Shown here piece after piece: positions 25,068 through 36,539 of a stretch of 64,000 nt of DNA. The stretch is from NCBI GenBank assembly GCA_947247005.1, contig OX365944.1, forward strand, positions 3,794,501 through 3,858,500. Reading direction: 5' to 3'. The notes beneath the pieces were generated by a model, which saw nothing but the letters and a program-made list of their open reading frames with translations, did not search any database and was not told the origin of the DNA. The position numbers and the translations under genes were made by a program. Position 1 is the first letter of the stretch, and each line of letters opens with the position of its first letter. The DNA comes from Spisula solida. Taxonomy: Eukaryota > Mollusca > Bivalvia > Venerida > Mactridae.

Positions 25068-26330
25068 CATATTCCCTGTGTGACTTCATATTATCTTTTA
25101 GCATGTTTTATATGAACAGTGTACATGACCAGTTTGTGGTTATGAATTATGTAAAAACAAACAATTAGCCTAGTGCATTGGCGGTATATCTTAACCAATA
25201 AAGATGAAGACACGAAAAGTGAAATTTAACCCAGACAAAAACATATCTTATATTTGTCTAAGTAAACAGCAAGACTCGTGTCGACTTACAATATGTATAT
25301 ATCAGCATTATATTTCTTGACAATCATACAATATTAAGTACAACGTTGGAAAAAGAACATTGAGGTCATTCAAGGTCGACTGACCTAGCCAGATTCAATA
25401 GTGACTAATGAAAAAACTAACAATGTAAATGTGCCTTTAATTTCGGACAATAACATGATCTGATATATATGTACCAATAAAACACATAGCATGACATGAC
25501 CCTTACTCTCGAAGACCTTTGATCATCGGTGAGAGTGGACATACCTATACAGCACACGACAAGGAGCTAAAGATACAATTGAATACTATTATTCATATCA
25601 TTTTACAATCGTGCAACTTATCCGAATAAATAAACACCAAGCCTACGTAAAGTGACCAGTACATATGAGTCAATATAATATTATACTCTTTTGATTGTTC
25701 CACATACTGTATAGTACACTTGGTATGTATATACTTATAACGTTGATCGTATGGATTACTTGGTTTCACTCTTGTCTGTCTCATTATTCAACAAATCAAA
25801 GTGAAGTGGGCTCATGTGGTGGAATATTCATTAGGAGACGATTGGGAAACTGTGATATAATTAACGGGACGTATCAGATCTCGGGAATTTGTCACACATC
25901 ATACTTAAAGCATAATCTAGACATCGATAAAGGACTGGTTTAAGCTGTTTAGTTTAAAATCATTGAAACTTAAGGTGTTTCATTTGATTACATACAAAGC
26001 GTATGACTTATACAAATGGGCACTCAAAAAATAATTTCCTATCTTAGTCAGTTTGTCTGACGATGCTATTTATCAAAAAGTATAGTATAGTTTATAGCTA
26101 TATTTTAAACACCCAATACATTTTTCTTCAGCCAAACTCTTTTGGAGATCTCCTGACACACATAAATGCAAACACTCTAGACATTCTCTGATGTCTGATG
26201 TCTTGAGGCTGCTGTGACCTTTTCACATTGACAGATATCTCTCCTAATTGTAACTAATGGGTTTATACAGGATGTTTCTCACCAGTTCATGTTAATACAA
26301 TATCAGTGTAAACACAGACACACATCAATT

Positions 26331-26904
26331 TACTTCTTAGTTCTAACTGTTGGAAAAATACCGTAAGCTTAGATGTGTAAGTAAAAAGCCTAAGAAAGTA
26401 AGTAAAGACTTTATTTAACGAGGCTGTACATTTGGTTTCGCGATCTTCCATGTGGGCCTCAAATGTGCCATGTGTCATGAGGCACACACCAAGTTTGCTT
26501 ATTTCCTGCGTGACATCATAATTTATCATGTTAACAAAGCAGATACGCAATAGCTAGTTATATTGGTATATTTAGATTTTAGTGAAAAACATTCACCTGA
26601 TAAGAAACGAAACTAAATGTTATGTCTAAATGTGTTCTTTAATATGTAATCTACTCATGATTTTACACTATTGACAACATTCAACTTGCTATGTTCAAAA
26701 ATGCTACGGTTTCCTCTAAAATAACAATTTTCTAACATTATGAATGTAATGCATTTGTACGTGACAGCTTTAGGATATATATCTACAGTATGTTTATTAT
26801 AATTTTATTATTGCTATTGTGGATTCTGAACTTGTGCATGTTGTGCCAAGCATCTAAATAAAGGTACACCGTGTAACATATATTTGAATAAGCTACAATA
26901 AATA
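26331..26904. other. No gene seen
   Basis: AT-rich sequence between the end of the A array and an inverted-repeat element. No coding, RNA or repeat structure that I can support. Confidence 0.6.
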
Positions 26905-27507
26905 TGAGCCGTTCCTGGAAAACCGGGCTTAGTGACAAAATTATGAAAAACATGGCAATATAGTGTAAGAATGACTTTACGAACAGATTCTGAAAATTTG
27001 AGCTAAATCTAACAACACATTACATATTAGTTACAGACCTTTAAAACAGACCACTCACTCCTTCTATTTGAGTGACGTCGCAAACGTCATGCAAACGTTA
27101 TTTGACGTTACGTTACCAAGCATTTCACAAATTCAGTATTTGATAAAATTTTGACGTAAACCTTTCAAAATTTTATAACATTTTAGAATTATATTTATAT
27201 TTTAATAAAACATATCTAAATCGTGAGTTTTTGCTTTTAGAAAAAAGAAGTTACTGATTGTTAACACTAGCCCCTCGTTTTTCTCAAAATATATACTCTG
27301 CAGAAATTAGTCACCATAGCAACGGACAGGAAATATTTTAACATAATTCATTAGAAAATATAAATCTAAGACATAGTACTATGTTACCAAAGCACTTAAA
27401 ATTAAATAAATACATCCTTTTTTTCTCATTAAAGACACATTTTCGAAACCTCACTACATAATTACTATCAAATGTCACTAAGCCCGGTTTTCCTGGAGAA
27501 CGGCTCA
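26905..27507. mobile_element. MITE-like element, TA target, about 30 bp inverted ends
   Basis: Left end TGAGCCGTTCCTGGAAAACC is mirrored at the right end with one changed position in that stretch plus further matching bases (GGGCTTAGTGACA). TA precedes (26903-26904) and follows (27508-27509). Length 603 bp, no transposase frame. TA duplication and the end sequence fit a non-autonomous Tc1/mariner-type element. Confidence 0.87.
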
Positions 27508-28429
27508 TATACATGTCCATAAGTCCTTATGTGGTGCATTTATCCTTTACATATTGTTTTATTTTGTATGTAATGAACGATGGCAGCTTAAGCTTGTACA
27601 GTATCATATTCATACAAACTTACAAACCGTTTGCTTTTTTATGTACACGCACATGTAATAAAGTACCGTATCAAATTCATCGAACATATTTAAAAAAACT
27701 ACAAAGTGAAGGGACAAATCATTGAGCAAAGATTTTTAATGCTCGACAATAATTCAGTAGTTCATGGCCGCAAAATCTCCTAATTGTCACTCATACATAT
27801 TTCCCTTGACAATCTGAATTGACAATACATCAAAGCGTTTGAGAAAAGAGCAGCTGGTGACTACATTAAAAAGCAAAATACTGAGCCTTTCATATAGTTT
27901 ATAGCAATGCGGTAAAAATACAAAAATCATCAGGTAGACAATCTGATTCTATCCATAACATAATTACTCAACATAATTTGAGCTTTGGAAATGTATGAAC
28001 ATACAAGTAAAAATAAAAGGAAGGAGATACCTTGAACTGGGAACAATTAAATAGTTAATATGTTGATCATGAGCGATATTAAGACATACCGGTATATTAA
28101 GTGCCATTTGGCTATGTGTTGCTGTTTTATGCTTGTAATTATCAAGTCGCTGTAACATCGCGAAATTTTGAATAAAACAGAGTGAACACTTTTTTTCTAT
28201 TTCTGTATAGAGGCAATACATACATGCAAGCAATCATATTTATTAAACTACTCAGCTTTCCTGAGACCAAACCAACACTCGTCAGTTGATATGTTCATCT
28301 CATCAATACATCAACTAACAAGATAATTATTTATTATGCTCATCCGGTAATGTATGAAGACTTTTGCTCGTCTTTTGATTGTAAATAAATAGTTAAGTCT
28401 CCTGTAAGCAATCATCCTAACCTTGGTGA

Positions 28430-28520
28430 ATACTGTAGCGCTAAGACAATCCAAAGTCACACTGAACGACGGCAGCGGCTAGCCATCCACGCAATAGTCA
28501 AACATAAAACGAAGTATGCA
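28430..28520 (+). repeat. Short diverged fragment of the A unit
   Basis: AATCCAAAGTCACAC followed by CGGCAGCGGCTAGCC matches about 23009-23046 in A3 with several changes. A small isolated piece outside the array. Confidence 0.6.
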
Positions 28521-28985
28521 TAACCCCATAAAAGTATATTCAAGCAAGCCTATAAACTAACCCCGCAATGAATGACTCACTGAGGACTTCGAACTCTGCG
28601 CATTATTAACCATAAAGGGAGGTTATTACAAATGATAACTACACTGAACCCTTCATTCCGTTATAAATAATCAGGAATCATTATTCACTAACAAACGTAC
28701 AGCCATGACTAAAGCAATATCTAACATAATTTGTGAATGTTACTCGTGCAAATACAAGCAATTCACACATCTTCTCTTCAAATGAACCATAAAAATAGCC
28801 TTTAACGAATCATATGACATATTTATATTTTCATTATATATCCGGACGATCCGTACGGCGGATATTTTGAACATAGTCATTAGATTTATTGGTGTCATGT
28901 TTCTGTTTATCATGTTTTACTGTTGAGAACCTTACAGCAGATTGACAATAATGTCAAGTAAGCTGCCTCCATAAATAAAGTCTGT

Positions 28986-29024
28986 ATTATTATTATTATT
29001 GTTATTATTATTATTACTATTACT
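28986..29024 (+). repeat. (ATT)n microsatellite
   Basis: About 13 ATT units with two interruptions. It follows AATAAAGTCTGT, so it could be the simple-repeat tail of a retroposed sequence. Confidence 0.8.
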
Positions 29025-29209
29025 ATAGACATGTACCTCGGCTTTCCATGTAAACTAGTTTGGATTAGACAGTCACTTCTGTTGCAAGAATTCAAAACAC
29101 GTTGCCTTTTGACAATATCGTTATTGCACAATACCATTTTGTATGAGATCTCCAACACTTTCGTTCATTTTTAATAGATCTTGTTCTGCTTTAATAATAA
29201 TGAAACTCC

Positions 29210-29380
29210 TTTCCAGAGGCTTGACTCAAAACAATTCAAGGCGCATTTAGATGATTATAAGGCATCATTATTCAGAGACCTTGTGTCAGAATAATCATTT
29301 GATCAGAATGCCAGCTAATTGACACAAAACAATGTGTTCAACAAGCACATTTTTACAACAAAGTTGCTTACGGCACCAAA
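29210..29380 (+). repeat. Diverged repeat shared with 40345-40520
   Basis: The shared order is GATTATA, CATCATT, then GTGTCAGAAT, then CAGC and AATTG, then AGTTGCTT. Similarity is moderate and gapped. Family unknown. Confidence 0.45.
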
Positions 29381-29694
29381 GGATAATCACAATAACATAT
29401 TATTCAGTTTAAATTTATATTGTTCGAATGAGAAAATAGTGTTTTAAAAAATCATCGTTTTTATTGTCATTACGCTTTTGCTATTTCGCAAGTTGCGATG
29501 ATTTTATACATCTCTGAGACATAACCTAGCTTTGCAAACTGAAAAAGTGTGTTGTTTGATAAAGGAAACATACTCCTCTTATCACATCCCGATGATACTT
29601 TAGCAATGATATGCATTTCACAATTCACAAACGGCATCAATACCATGACAATATATCCAATATGATATATTTTATAGTCCAAAAATATAAACTC

Positions 29695-29745
29695 TTGTTT
29701 CTGTACTCGGCTATTTGGGTTGGGTGCTGCCTTTCCTGTCCGAGT
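29695..29745 (+). repeat. Dispersed 53-bp-subrepeat element, right end only
   Basis: Matches the terminal part (TACTCGGCTATTTGGGTTGG, GTGCTGCC, CCTGTCCGAGTT). Truncated copy. Confidence 0.6.
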
Positions 29746-30625
29746 TCCTATCAACTTCCTGGTAAAATATTATATTATTCCATATTGTTTATACAATACG
29801 TTTTTGGATTAGTGGTGTCATGGCTATGTGTGGCAGATACGTTGATTAATATCATATCCACAAAAAGCGCTACGCATGTTAAATTGCACTGGTAAGATGA
29901 GCGTATAAAACGAAATATTTTGTCATACTCGAAAATATTTAATATTTAAAGTCAGGTAGTCTATCACATCCATCACCCATATTCTTCCTAATACGGAATA
30001 TTGACATTGAACACTGAAGTGATATTCTTAGAAAATTTTATGCCCGCATCTCTAATTCCTCTTTAATCTTAGTGCGCCCCAAAAAGTGCAAAGTCGATTC
30101 CCTACAGGATATGCGCAAATTGTATTATAATGGTGAATCATTGCAGTGACTGGTTTTTAAGCATTACGGTTCGTTTCTCTATGAAATATCTATGCAGTTG
30201 TAAAACCGTTTAGTTCAGTAGCAGTATTATACAACATTCTATGAGATAGGTAGATGTATATCATTATTGATATTTCACGGACGGTGACATGTTGCGACTT
30301 CATTTTACATGAACGGTTTCACAGAAAGTACCATTTGCCACGTATAACTCCCTCTTTGATACTCAAGAGACATAAATTGCTTCAAACATAAATTTTGGTA
30401 TGTCTCGAAGCATTGAATCGCAACGTAAAGGTAAAAGGACATTGTTAATGTGCCACTATATGTTAATCATCGGTCATAAACAGCAAGCTACTGAGCAATT
30501 TATTTCAGATATCAATATTGCCTTTTTCGTCCCCTACCGGTTTTTGGGAGGCGTTTAAGCCTCTCATTACTACCATTGTCCATTTCTTAATACAAAATTA
30601 ACCGCCTTTAGGCTGCTATGTGAAT

Positions 30626-31289
30626 CCGCATTCAAGTAGTTCCAGAAACTGTCAACATTCCCAATACTGCTACATATGTTTCTCTAAATGTTTTAACTGA
30701 TTTAAGCCAATCAGCAACATTTGTTTATTCTAAGATCAAAAATTATTGTGAAACTGTTCGTTAAATCGATATTTTTGCAAAAAAATCACTACACAGGCCG
30801 ATACCGAACTTGTTTCACAGTACGGAAATGAAGTGTTCATCAAATGTCCCGGCTGTAAAGCTATTTTTAGAAACTTCAGACTACGGTCAAGTGATGGTTT
30901 TATCAATGAATCGTATACGGTCTGCAAAGTACTGTTATGCAATCATATGGTGTCGCTGTACTAGCGAGCCGCTTTCTATAGACTGTCTCACGCTGTGAGG
31001 GAAGTGATTACAAGACGGCACTGTATAATCTGATAAATAGGCGCGTAGTATTATTTTAAAGCCACTTTTGATATACGCATTTAATACACGTATTACATAT
31101 AAATTAATATGCACCTTTTAACAATTATTTAGATACCCAACATGCCTATATAGTCACATATGCCTATTTTGACATTCAAGACAAGATAGGCAGTAAGAAA
31201 ACGAACATTAAACGTGTAAAGTCGGTTTAAGCTTTAGAAGCTGCAACCAGATCGCCTCCCATGAGTACTCTCAGTGCTTTGATTACTGG
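30626..31289 (+). repeat. Inverted repeat partner, left copy
   Basis: The whole segment is the reverse complement of 46533-47254, about 85-90% alike by eye. Markers include TCAAGTAGTTCCAGAAAC at the left edge and CTCTCAGTGCTTTGATTA at the right edge. This copy lacks a 58 bp internal duplication present in the partner, which explains its smaller size (664 against 722 bp). It is a dispersed repeat with no coding frame and no terminal inverted repeats that I can see. Confidence 0.92.
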
Positions 31290-31290
31290 A

Positions 31291-31442
31291 GGGGACTTTA
31301 GGTTTGCCTTCCGTCCGTCCGTTAGTCCGTCCGTCCGTCCGTCAAATAATTTGGATCCTGTGGATCCTGACATGACTCAAACAGTTTCTAAGCTAGGTTT
31401 ATGAAACTTGTTATGTGAATAGGGGGCAATAAGCAGATTAAG
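31291..31442 (+). repeat. Direct repeat with GTCC microsatellite, copy 1
   Basis: GGGGACTTTAGGTTTGCC, then CCGT/GTCC repeats (31312-31343), then GACATGACTCAAACAGTTTC and AAGCTAGGTTTATGAAAC. The same order recurs 259 bp downstream. I recognise GTCC tracts after such a motif as common in bivalve genomes (memory only). Confidence 0.85.
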
Positions 31443-31527
31443 CCAATTTAAATTTATGTATTGTTTGCAATTCTTAGTGACTTGTTATAACTAATTATGT
31501 CCGAAAATGTCATCCACTTCAATTATT

Positions 31528-31784
31528 AGTCCCCTACCGGTCCGGATGGGGCTATAGGTTTGCCCTCCGTCCGTCCGTCCGTCAGTCCGTCCGTCCATCA
31601 AAAAATCTGGATATAATTCCTGACATAACTAAAACAGTTTCCAAGCTAGGTTTATGAAACCTTAATATGTAGAATGGGGGCAATAAGGGGATTATGCACG
31701 TCCAAAAATATTTTGATTCCTACAAAAATTGTGGTTGCTATGGCAACAGAAACATTGAAAATGGCTTTAAACCGGTAGGGGACT
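31528..31784. mobile_element. Small inverted-repeat element containing direct repeat copy 2
   Basis: AGTCCCCTACCGGT at 31528-31541 is exactly inverted at 31771-31784. Between them is the second GGTTTGCC/GTCC/AAGCTAGG block (31550-31701, GTCC tract about 31567-31599). A related end, GTCCCCTACCGGTTT, also occurs at about 30529, so a larger nested element of about 1.25 kb is possible. No target duplication was identified with confidence. Confidence 0.7.
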
Positions 31785-32589
31785 TCTGCTTGAAATTATT
31801 AATAGTAACTGGTTTAAACAGTTCTGCAGATGGTGCATCAAATTCCTTATCAAGAACGATTTTGGCTTCAATTTAATGGAACAAACAGGTATCAAAACGT
31901 ATTACATCAACAATCATTTCGAAAATTATATCAAACGCATATTGGAATATCATTACTTTTCTATGGTACTAAAATTTCGCGAATTATGGTTAATTTGGTG
32001 GTATTTTAGATACGTGGATTGAAAACATTGAAAGACAAATCTTGTTACGTATTTTTAATATCAATTATTTGAGAGGATTTAATGTCGCGATCTAGTTCAT
32101 CCGCGAAGTCAACGAAAATTAATTCACCGCGAATATTAGTAACTTAACAGTATATGCATTTGCGTCATTGAATATTCAGGTCTAAGCTGCAATAACTATT
32201 TCAACGGCTACGATAACCATTTGAATCTATGTATTAATTACAATAATAATTCATGGAACAAGCAATTGTACGTTTCAGAAATCAACAATTGCGCAATTAA
32301 CTATAAACGTAAGTTTTCAAAAACGTCTAAATAGACTGCATACAATAACAAATATTCATGTACATTTCAAACATTATACAATTGAATAAAATAGATATCA
32401 TACCATTCATCTAGCATGCATCTCATTCCGTAAATAATATTGAACTAAACTAAACTCCACGTCTACTACTTCATGAATGCGTCACCCTTAATAATGAACA
32501 TTTATAATCATGCAGCAATTACATTCTGCTTTGATCGTTTCACACGTGGTACACTGGGCTTTACAAACACACGAACGACGTATCTTACT

Positions 32590-33720
32590 TTTTATACGGT
32601 TGAGTATATATCGATTACTGTTGTTTCGCGGACGACGATTTCGTTATCCAATAATACAATTAAATCACCGTCATAGTGAATATGACTTAAGGAGGTACGC
32701 GCGCCTTTAATCTAATGATCGAATTTTCCTTGAAACGTCTTAAAATGACAGAACAGTCTTCTAGAACAACATTGAAATCATAAAAATGATATGTCACCAG
32801 GCTCGTTTTCGATATACACGGCTTTCTAATGACCTACCATTGTATTTTGGTCATTTTATCTATTTCCTGCATTTATGGCACCATTATGTTCTTTTTAAGA
32901 TTATTACTACATGAAACCACTTTTAAGCAATGCATGCTATTTTGTGTGTTCAGTGGTCATTCCTATTGACATTAGTCACAAGTCCAGCTGCCTGGTGAAC
33001 AAATTCAGTATTTGAACATGATAAATAGTTACCCCACCCACTTGCAAAAAAGTGTGATTTTCAAACGATTTCAAACGAACGTCAAAAAATACCTAACGAT
33101 CGAAAATGATTTAGAATTGGCCCTAAGTTGAGTATCACATAAAACCCAGTTTAGTCAAATAAAACATAGGGGTCACCAGCTTTTTTGGGAGCTGTGCATA
33201 AAAAAGTACTAATTATGAATAAATTTGCATAAAATTAACCTAATTTGCATATTGTAATGAAATAAATTTTTATTAAAAATATTTCAAAATGTGGCTACCT
33301 CTTAAAATAACTAAACCATGCACTACATATTATATATAAGCATGTGCATTTGAACAATTGTAGGGACTTATTGTGAACCAATATTATTCACAATTTTGCT
33401 GTTCCCCACCCACTTTTTCATACATGCAAAAAATAAAAAGTTAAAAATATCTAATTTGTGCGATAATATTATGTTTATTTTCATTAATTAACTTTCATAT
33501 GCGATCATTGAAACTAAAATTCATGTTTGTTCTTATCTTATACGATTTTGAAATTTCGCGCATGCGCACAAGGCAGCTCGTACCTCCTTAAGTTCAATAT
33601 TCATTGGGAGACAATTGAGAAGCGCAAATATTGTTTGCATTTACTATAATAGTTAACTGGACGTAACATGTCTGTGTTATTAGTCATATATCGTACATAA
33701 TACAATGAGACATTCTATAA
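32590..33720 (+). repeat. Decayed A-unit fragment split by a TTAA element
   Basis: TTATCCAATAATACAATTAAATCACCGTC (position 32643 on) matches A2 near 16841-16867, and AATATTCATTGGGAGAC (33597 on) matches A2 near 16888. The two halves are contiguous in A2 but are separated here by the 0.9 kb element at 32691-33587. This is an older relative of the A unit outside the array. Confidence 0.65.
32691..33587. mobile_element. TTAA-flanked inverted-repeat element (piggyBac-like MITE)
   Basis: GGAGGTAC at the left end is inverted as GTACCTCC at the right end, with further partial match (GCGCGCCT against GAGCTGCCT). TTAA lies at 32687-32690 and 33588-33591. The TTAA target is characteristic of piggyBac-type elements. 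Interior codes for nothing visible and has two similar words, CCCCACCCACTT, at about 33033 and 33404. The A-unit homology on both sides shows the joined site. Confidence 0.8.
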
Positions 33721-33742
33721 AACATAGTGTATTAAACAAAGA

Positions 33743-33884
33743 TAATATTAAGTCAGACAGGGAATGCAGCACTTAACCAGCCGAGCACAGAATACATAAA
33801 AACACACACGGCACATTGCCCAACTAAACCAGCCGAGCACAAAAAACATAAACAACATACAAGGCACAATGCCCAACTAAACAA
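33743..33884 (-). repeat. Dispersed 53-bp-subrepeat element, two subrepeats, minus strand
   Basis: Reverse complement of the right half: CCAGCCGAGCAC twice (about 33777 and 33829), CAATGCCCAACTAAAC, and the AAGTCAGACAGGGAATGCAG end at the left. Only clear minus-strand copy in the window. Confidence 0.8.
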
Positions 33885-35174
33885 GTAACTAAAATGTAGT
33901 TATCTTTATTCTACATGGGATAGTTCAAAATAACAAAATACTTTATATTAAAATATGTAAGAAACGTCATGCTTACACCCTAGTGCGGCAGACTTTAACA
34001 TTTCATTCGTATGTAGTATTGCATATTGACCTTAAATTCTGTTTATAAAGCGTACACTGAGACTGTTCAAATTGTCAAGGTAAAAGGGTTTAAACCTTCT
34101 TGACATCATAATTGGACATGTATTGACCTATTTTGTCCTTAATATCCCTTGCGATTGTGCAAATAATATCACTTTTTAACTATATCCCTTTCTGTATGTT
34201 AGGCATATTTTAGAAGCTCCAACCGGAAACCTTAACTACCTTTCATCCTGATGTGCTTTATTCTTAACTAAATAATTGTTTATGTTTCATAATTATAGGC
34301 TAGTGTTTTATCTATCAAATAATGTAGAAATGAATCATATTTTCTCCATTCTCAATAATTTCTGGGAATACTGTACCTCGTCAGCTTATTCTAATATAAT
34401 GAACCTCATTTAGAAAAATGTTAACTGCGATGTTACAAACATCAGTGCAGCAGTTGTAAGTACTCGCATAAATAACAGCATCTACAGAAACCTGTGCTGT
34501 CATATCGATCCACAAAAATCACATCTAAATACATGGACAGGTTACTACATGTAAATACGTGTTTTTCACATTTTGTTATGTATTTGCCGTGAAGTTAATA
34601 AGCTTACCGCACATGCACGTCACCAATGCTTCAGTTCACTGAGAATATAATGCAACATAATACGAACAAAAGATGTGGAACTATTGGGTAAGGACTAGTC
34701 AATTATTTTATATAGTGTGTGTCATTCGAACCAGACAAACATCAGTAGTGATTTTAATAAATCGTTGCGACTTTATCAAAGTTGAAGTGCGAAACTAGGG
34801 TACAAGAAAGTGAGGCAGCAATGCACATACACAGCAGGGCACGAGATATACAAACAGAATATCCGAAAAGAAATAGTACAGGTAAGATTTGAAGTACTAG
34901 CCACAAGGACACATACAAAAATGAAAAAGTGTACAAAAAAGGTACATCTACAAGAAAACAAAACATCCTGCCGCCTTAGTCAGTGACAAACTTAACCGGA
35001 ATAAGAGCAAATAACGAATCACATGGACTAATGAACAACACAAGCACCACCCACAAAGCAAGGCCAAACAGAAACACAATAGGAAATATCTGACGTATTT
35101 TAAATATATATAAAATAATGACTTATAAGTAAATACGATGACTACGTTGATAATGATGAAGACTGTATTGGTAA
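33885..35174. other. No gene seen
   Basis: AT-rich. A purine-rich stretch on the plus strand (about 34880-34965) reads on the minus strand like a pyrimidine tract ending TTCTTGTAG, which resembles a splice acceptor, but nothing convincing follows it. Confidence 0.5.
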
Positions 35175-35485
35175 TGCTACGGTCACAAAGCTTGTACGAT
35201 ATCCGTACGAAAATATCAACTCTTACACGAGTTCACAATTTTTGAAATCCTAACGTTTTTTGTATGTTCTTAGCGTCTGGTCACAGCTCGTACGGACCAC
35301 GAACGATCTATAGAGATGAACTCGAACGATATCCGTACGATGCTCGTACGAGTTGAAAAATACCGTACGATACTCGTACGCGTCTTCGGTGTCCATACGG
35401 GCTCAGCACGGACGCCGTGCGAGTTTGCCAAAGTCAACTCGTACGAAGCTCGTAAGAAGCTCGTAGGGCAAATGTGACCATAGCA
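35175..35485. mobile_element. MITE with TCGTACG-rich core and TAA target
   Basis: Left end TGCTACGGTCACAAAG is mirrored by the right end (TGCTATGGTCACA read inversely). TAA flanks both sides (35172-35174 and 35486-35488). The 311 bp interior is packed with self-complementary CGTACG/TCGTACGA words (at least eight), giving a CpG-rich island in AT-rich DNA. A 3 bp TAA target fits the PIF/Harbinger superfamily. No transposase. Confidence 0.82.
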
Positions 35486-35694
35486 TAAGGGCTACGCAGA
35501 TGAAGTAATTGTGCAAACTTGAAAGTTTTAAACAAAACTAAGAAAGCTTGACTATGGTAAGCATGATCACATGCTTAACGAAAAAAAAGAAATATCAAAA
35601 CACAGTTTGCTGGGTTTTTTCCACATTTCAATCGGACACAAACGATGGGAATATTAATATCTTAATCAATGTGCTTTACAATCATACATTTAAG

Positions 35695-36120
35695 CGAATT
35701 TAGCTCAGTGGTAACGCGCTGGACTGTCAATCCAGAGGTCGTTGGTTAAATCCTCGGCATTGACACTTGACATTTCTGAAATATTTATAATATTTCCGGC
35801 TATATCTGGCCGTGTGTAATCTGGGTAAAGGTACCATGAAGTTGTGTATCGGCGCTATACACCGGGCACAATAAAGAACCAGGCTGCCTAACCGAAATAA
35901 GAGCTAGGCGCACTTCTGCAGCTCAGGACATGCCTGTATCTAATGTCTCTCTCCCTTCTGGGGCTTTTTCTTAGTATGTCCCTCTGGTCAAAATCATGTT
36001 GTATCTGCACTGGTAGAGGATGCACCTGCGCCGTTGTGGCGGCGACACTATAATAATGTAAATTGCCTTTGAACGTGTGTTCGCATGGCAAAAGGGGCTA
36101 TATAAATCTGGTATATTTAT
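35695..36120 (+). mobile_element. tRNA-derived SINE
   Basis: Head: TTAGCTCAGTGGTAACGCGC (A box), an anticodon arm CTGGA-CTGTCAA-TCCAG that would read GUC (Asp-type), and a damaged B box GGTTAAATCC. The acceptor ends do not pair. Body: a middle stretch with CGGCGCTATACACCGGGCAC and AATAAAGAACC, and a 3' part ending GGGGCTATATAAATCTGGTA followed by TATT/ATTT repeats. Head, body and simple-repeat tail in this order are the standard build of a tRNA-derived SINE. Family not assigned. Confidence 0.8.
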
Positions 36121-36154
36121 TATTTATTTTTGTATATAAAACAAATAAAACGAT

Positions 36155-36330
36155 AGACTATTCATTGGGAAACTGTGATATAATCAACGAATTGTGTAAA
36201 ACACAAGGGGACATGTCATATGTCGTACTTAATGTATTGCCTAGACACTTTTATAATGACATTTAGTCCTTCTTATAATGTTGGGTGAAGTATTGACACT
36301 TCAAGTGTTTCATTGGATTACTTGCACTTA
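36155..36330 (+). repeat. Diverged fragment of the A unit
   Basis: AACTGTGATATAAT, GTCGTACTTAATGTATTGCC and TGACACTTCAAGTGTTTCATT follow the order of A2 at about 16913-17070, with the internal part shortened. Confidence 0.75.
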
Positions 36331-36539
36331 CTTGTAAGGTTGTTCCTTTTCTAAAGTTGGTGTGACACATGTTTATTTATTATTCTGAGCTCATGAGATT
36401 GTGACTTCTTCATAAATAAAATTGAAGGAATATGTACTGAAATAGCCTCCAGTACTCAGTCAACCAACATGAATACAGTGCTCTAAACACCTTTCAGAGA
36501 AGAAACTATCAAATGTGTGTCCAATATAGGAGGTAGAAC

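Larger units (their letters stand above)
18317..26330 (+). repeat. Tandem segmental duplication, copy A3
   Basis: Third A copy. It follows A1 and A2 from the start motif, then about 20250-22330 is replaced by foreign sequence (hairpin plus tandem repeats), after which homology resumes at about 22330 (matching about 3080 in A1 and 12880 in A2). A second insertion lies at 24265-25067. Near 26090 it lacks the 53 bp subrepeat element found at 9655 and 17512. The end motif before 26330 matches the ends of A1 and A2, but no fourth start motif follows, so the array stops here. No coding gene was found. Confidence 0.9.
27508..30625. other. Gene-free stretch with small repeat remnants
   Basis: No gene supported. 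Contains a short fragment related to the A unit at about 28430-28520, an ATT microsatellite at 28986-29024, a retroelement-like stretch at about 29210-29380 similar to 40345-40520, and a 3' fragment of the 53-bp-subrepeat family at 29695-29745. The rest holds nothing I recognise. Confidence 0.55.

Noticed and set aside
31312..31343. GTCC tracts considered as a CRISPR-like or regulatory array
   Set aside because: They are 4 bp microsatellites without unique spacers, and CRISPR arrays are not expected in a eukaryotic genome.
35695..35765. Possible functional tRNA-Asp (GUC anticodon loop)
   Set aside because: Acceptor ends do not pair, D- and T-stems are mismatched, and it is followed by a SINE body and tail.
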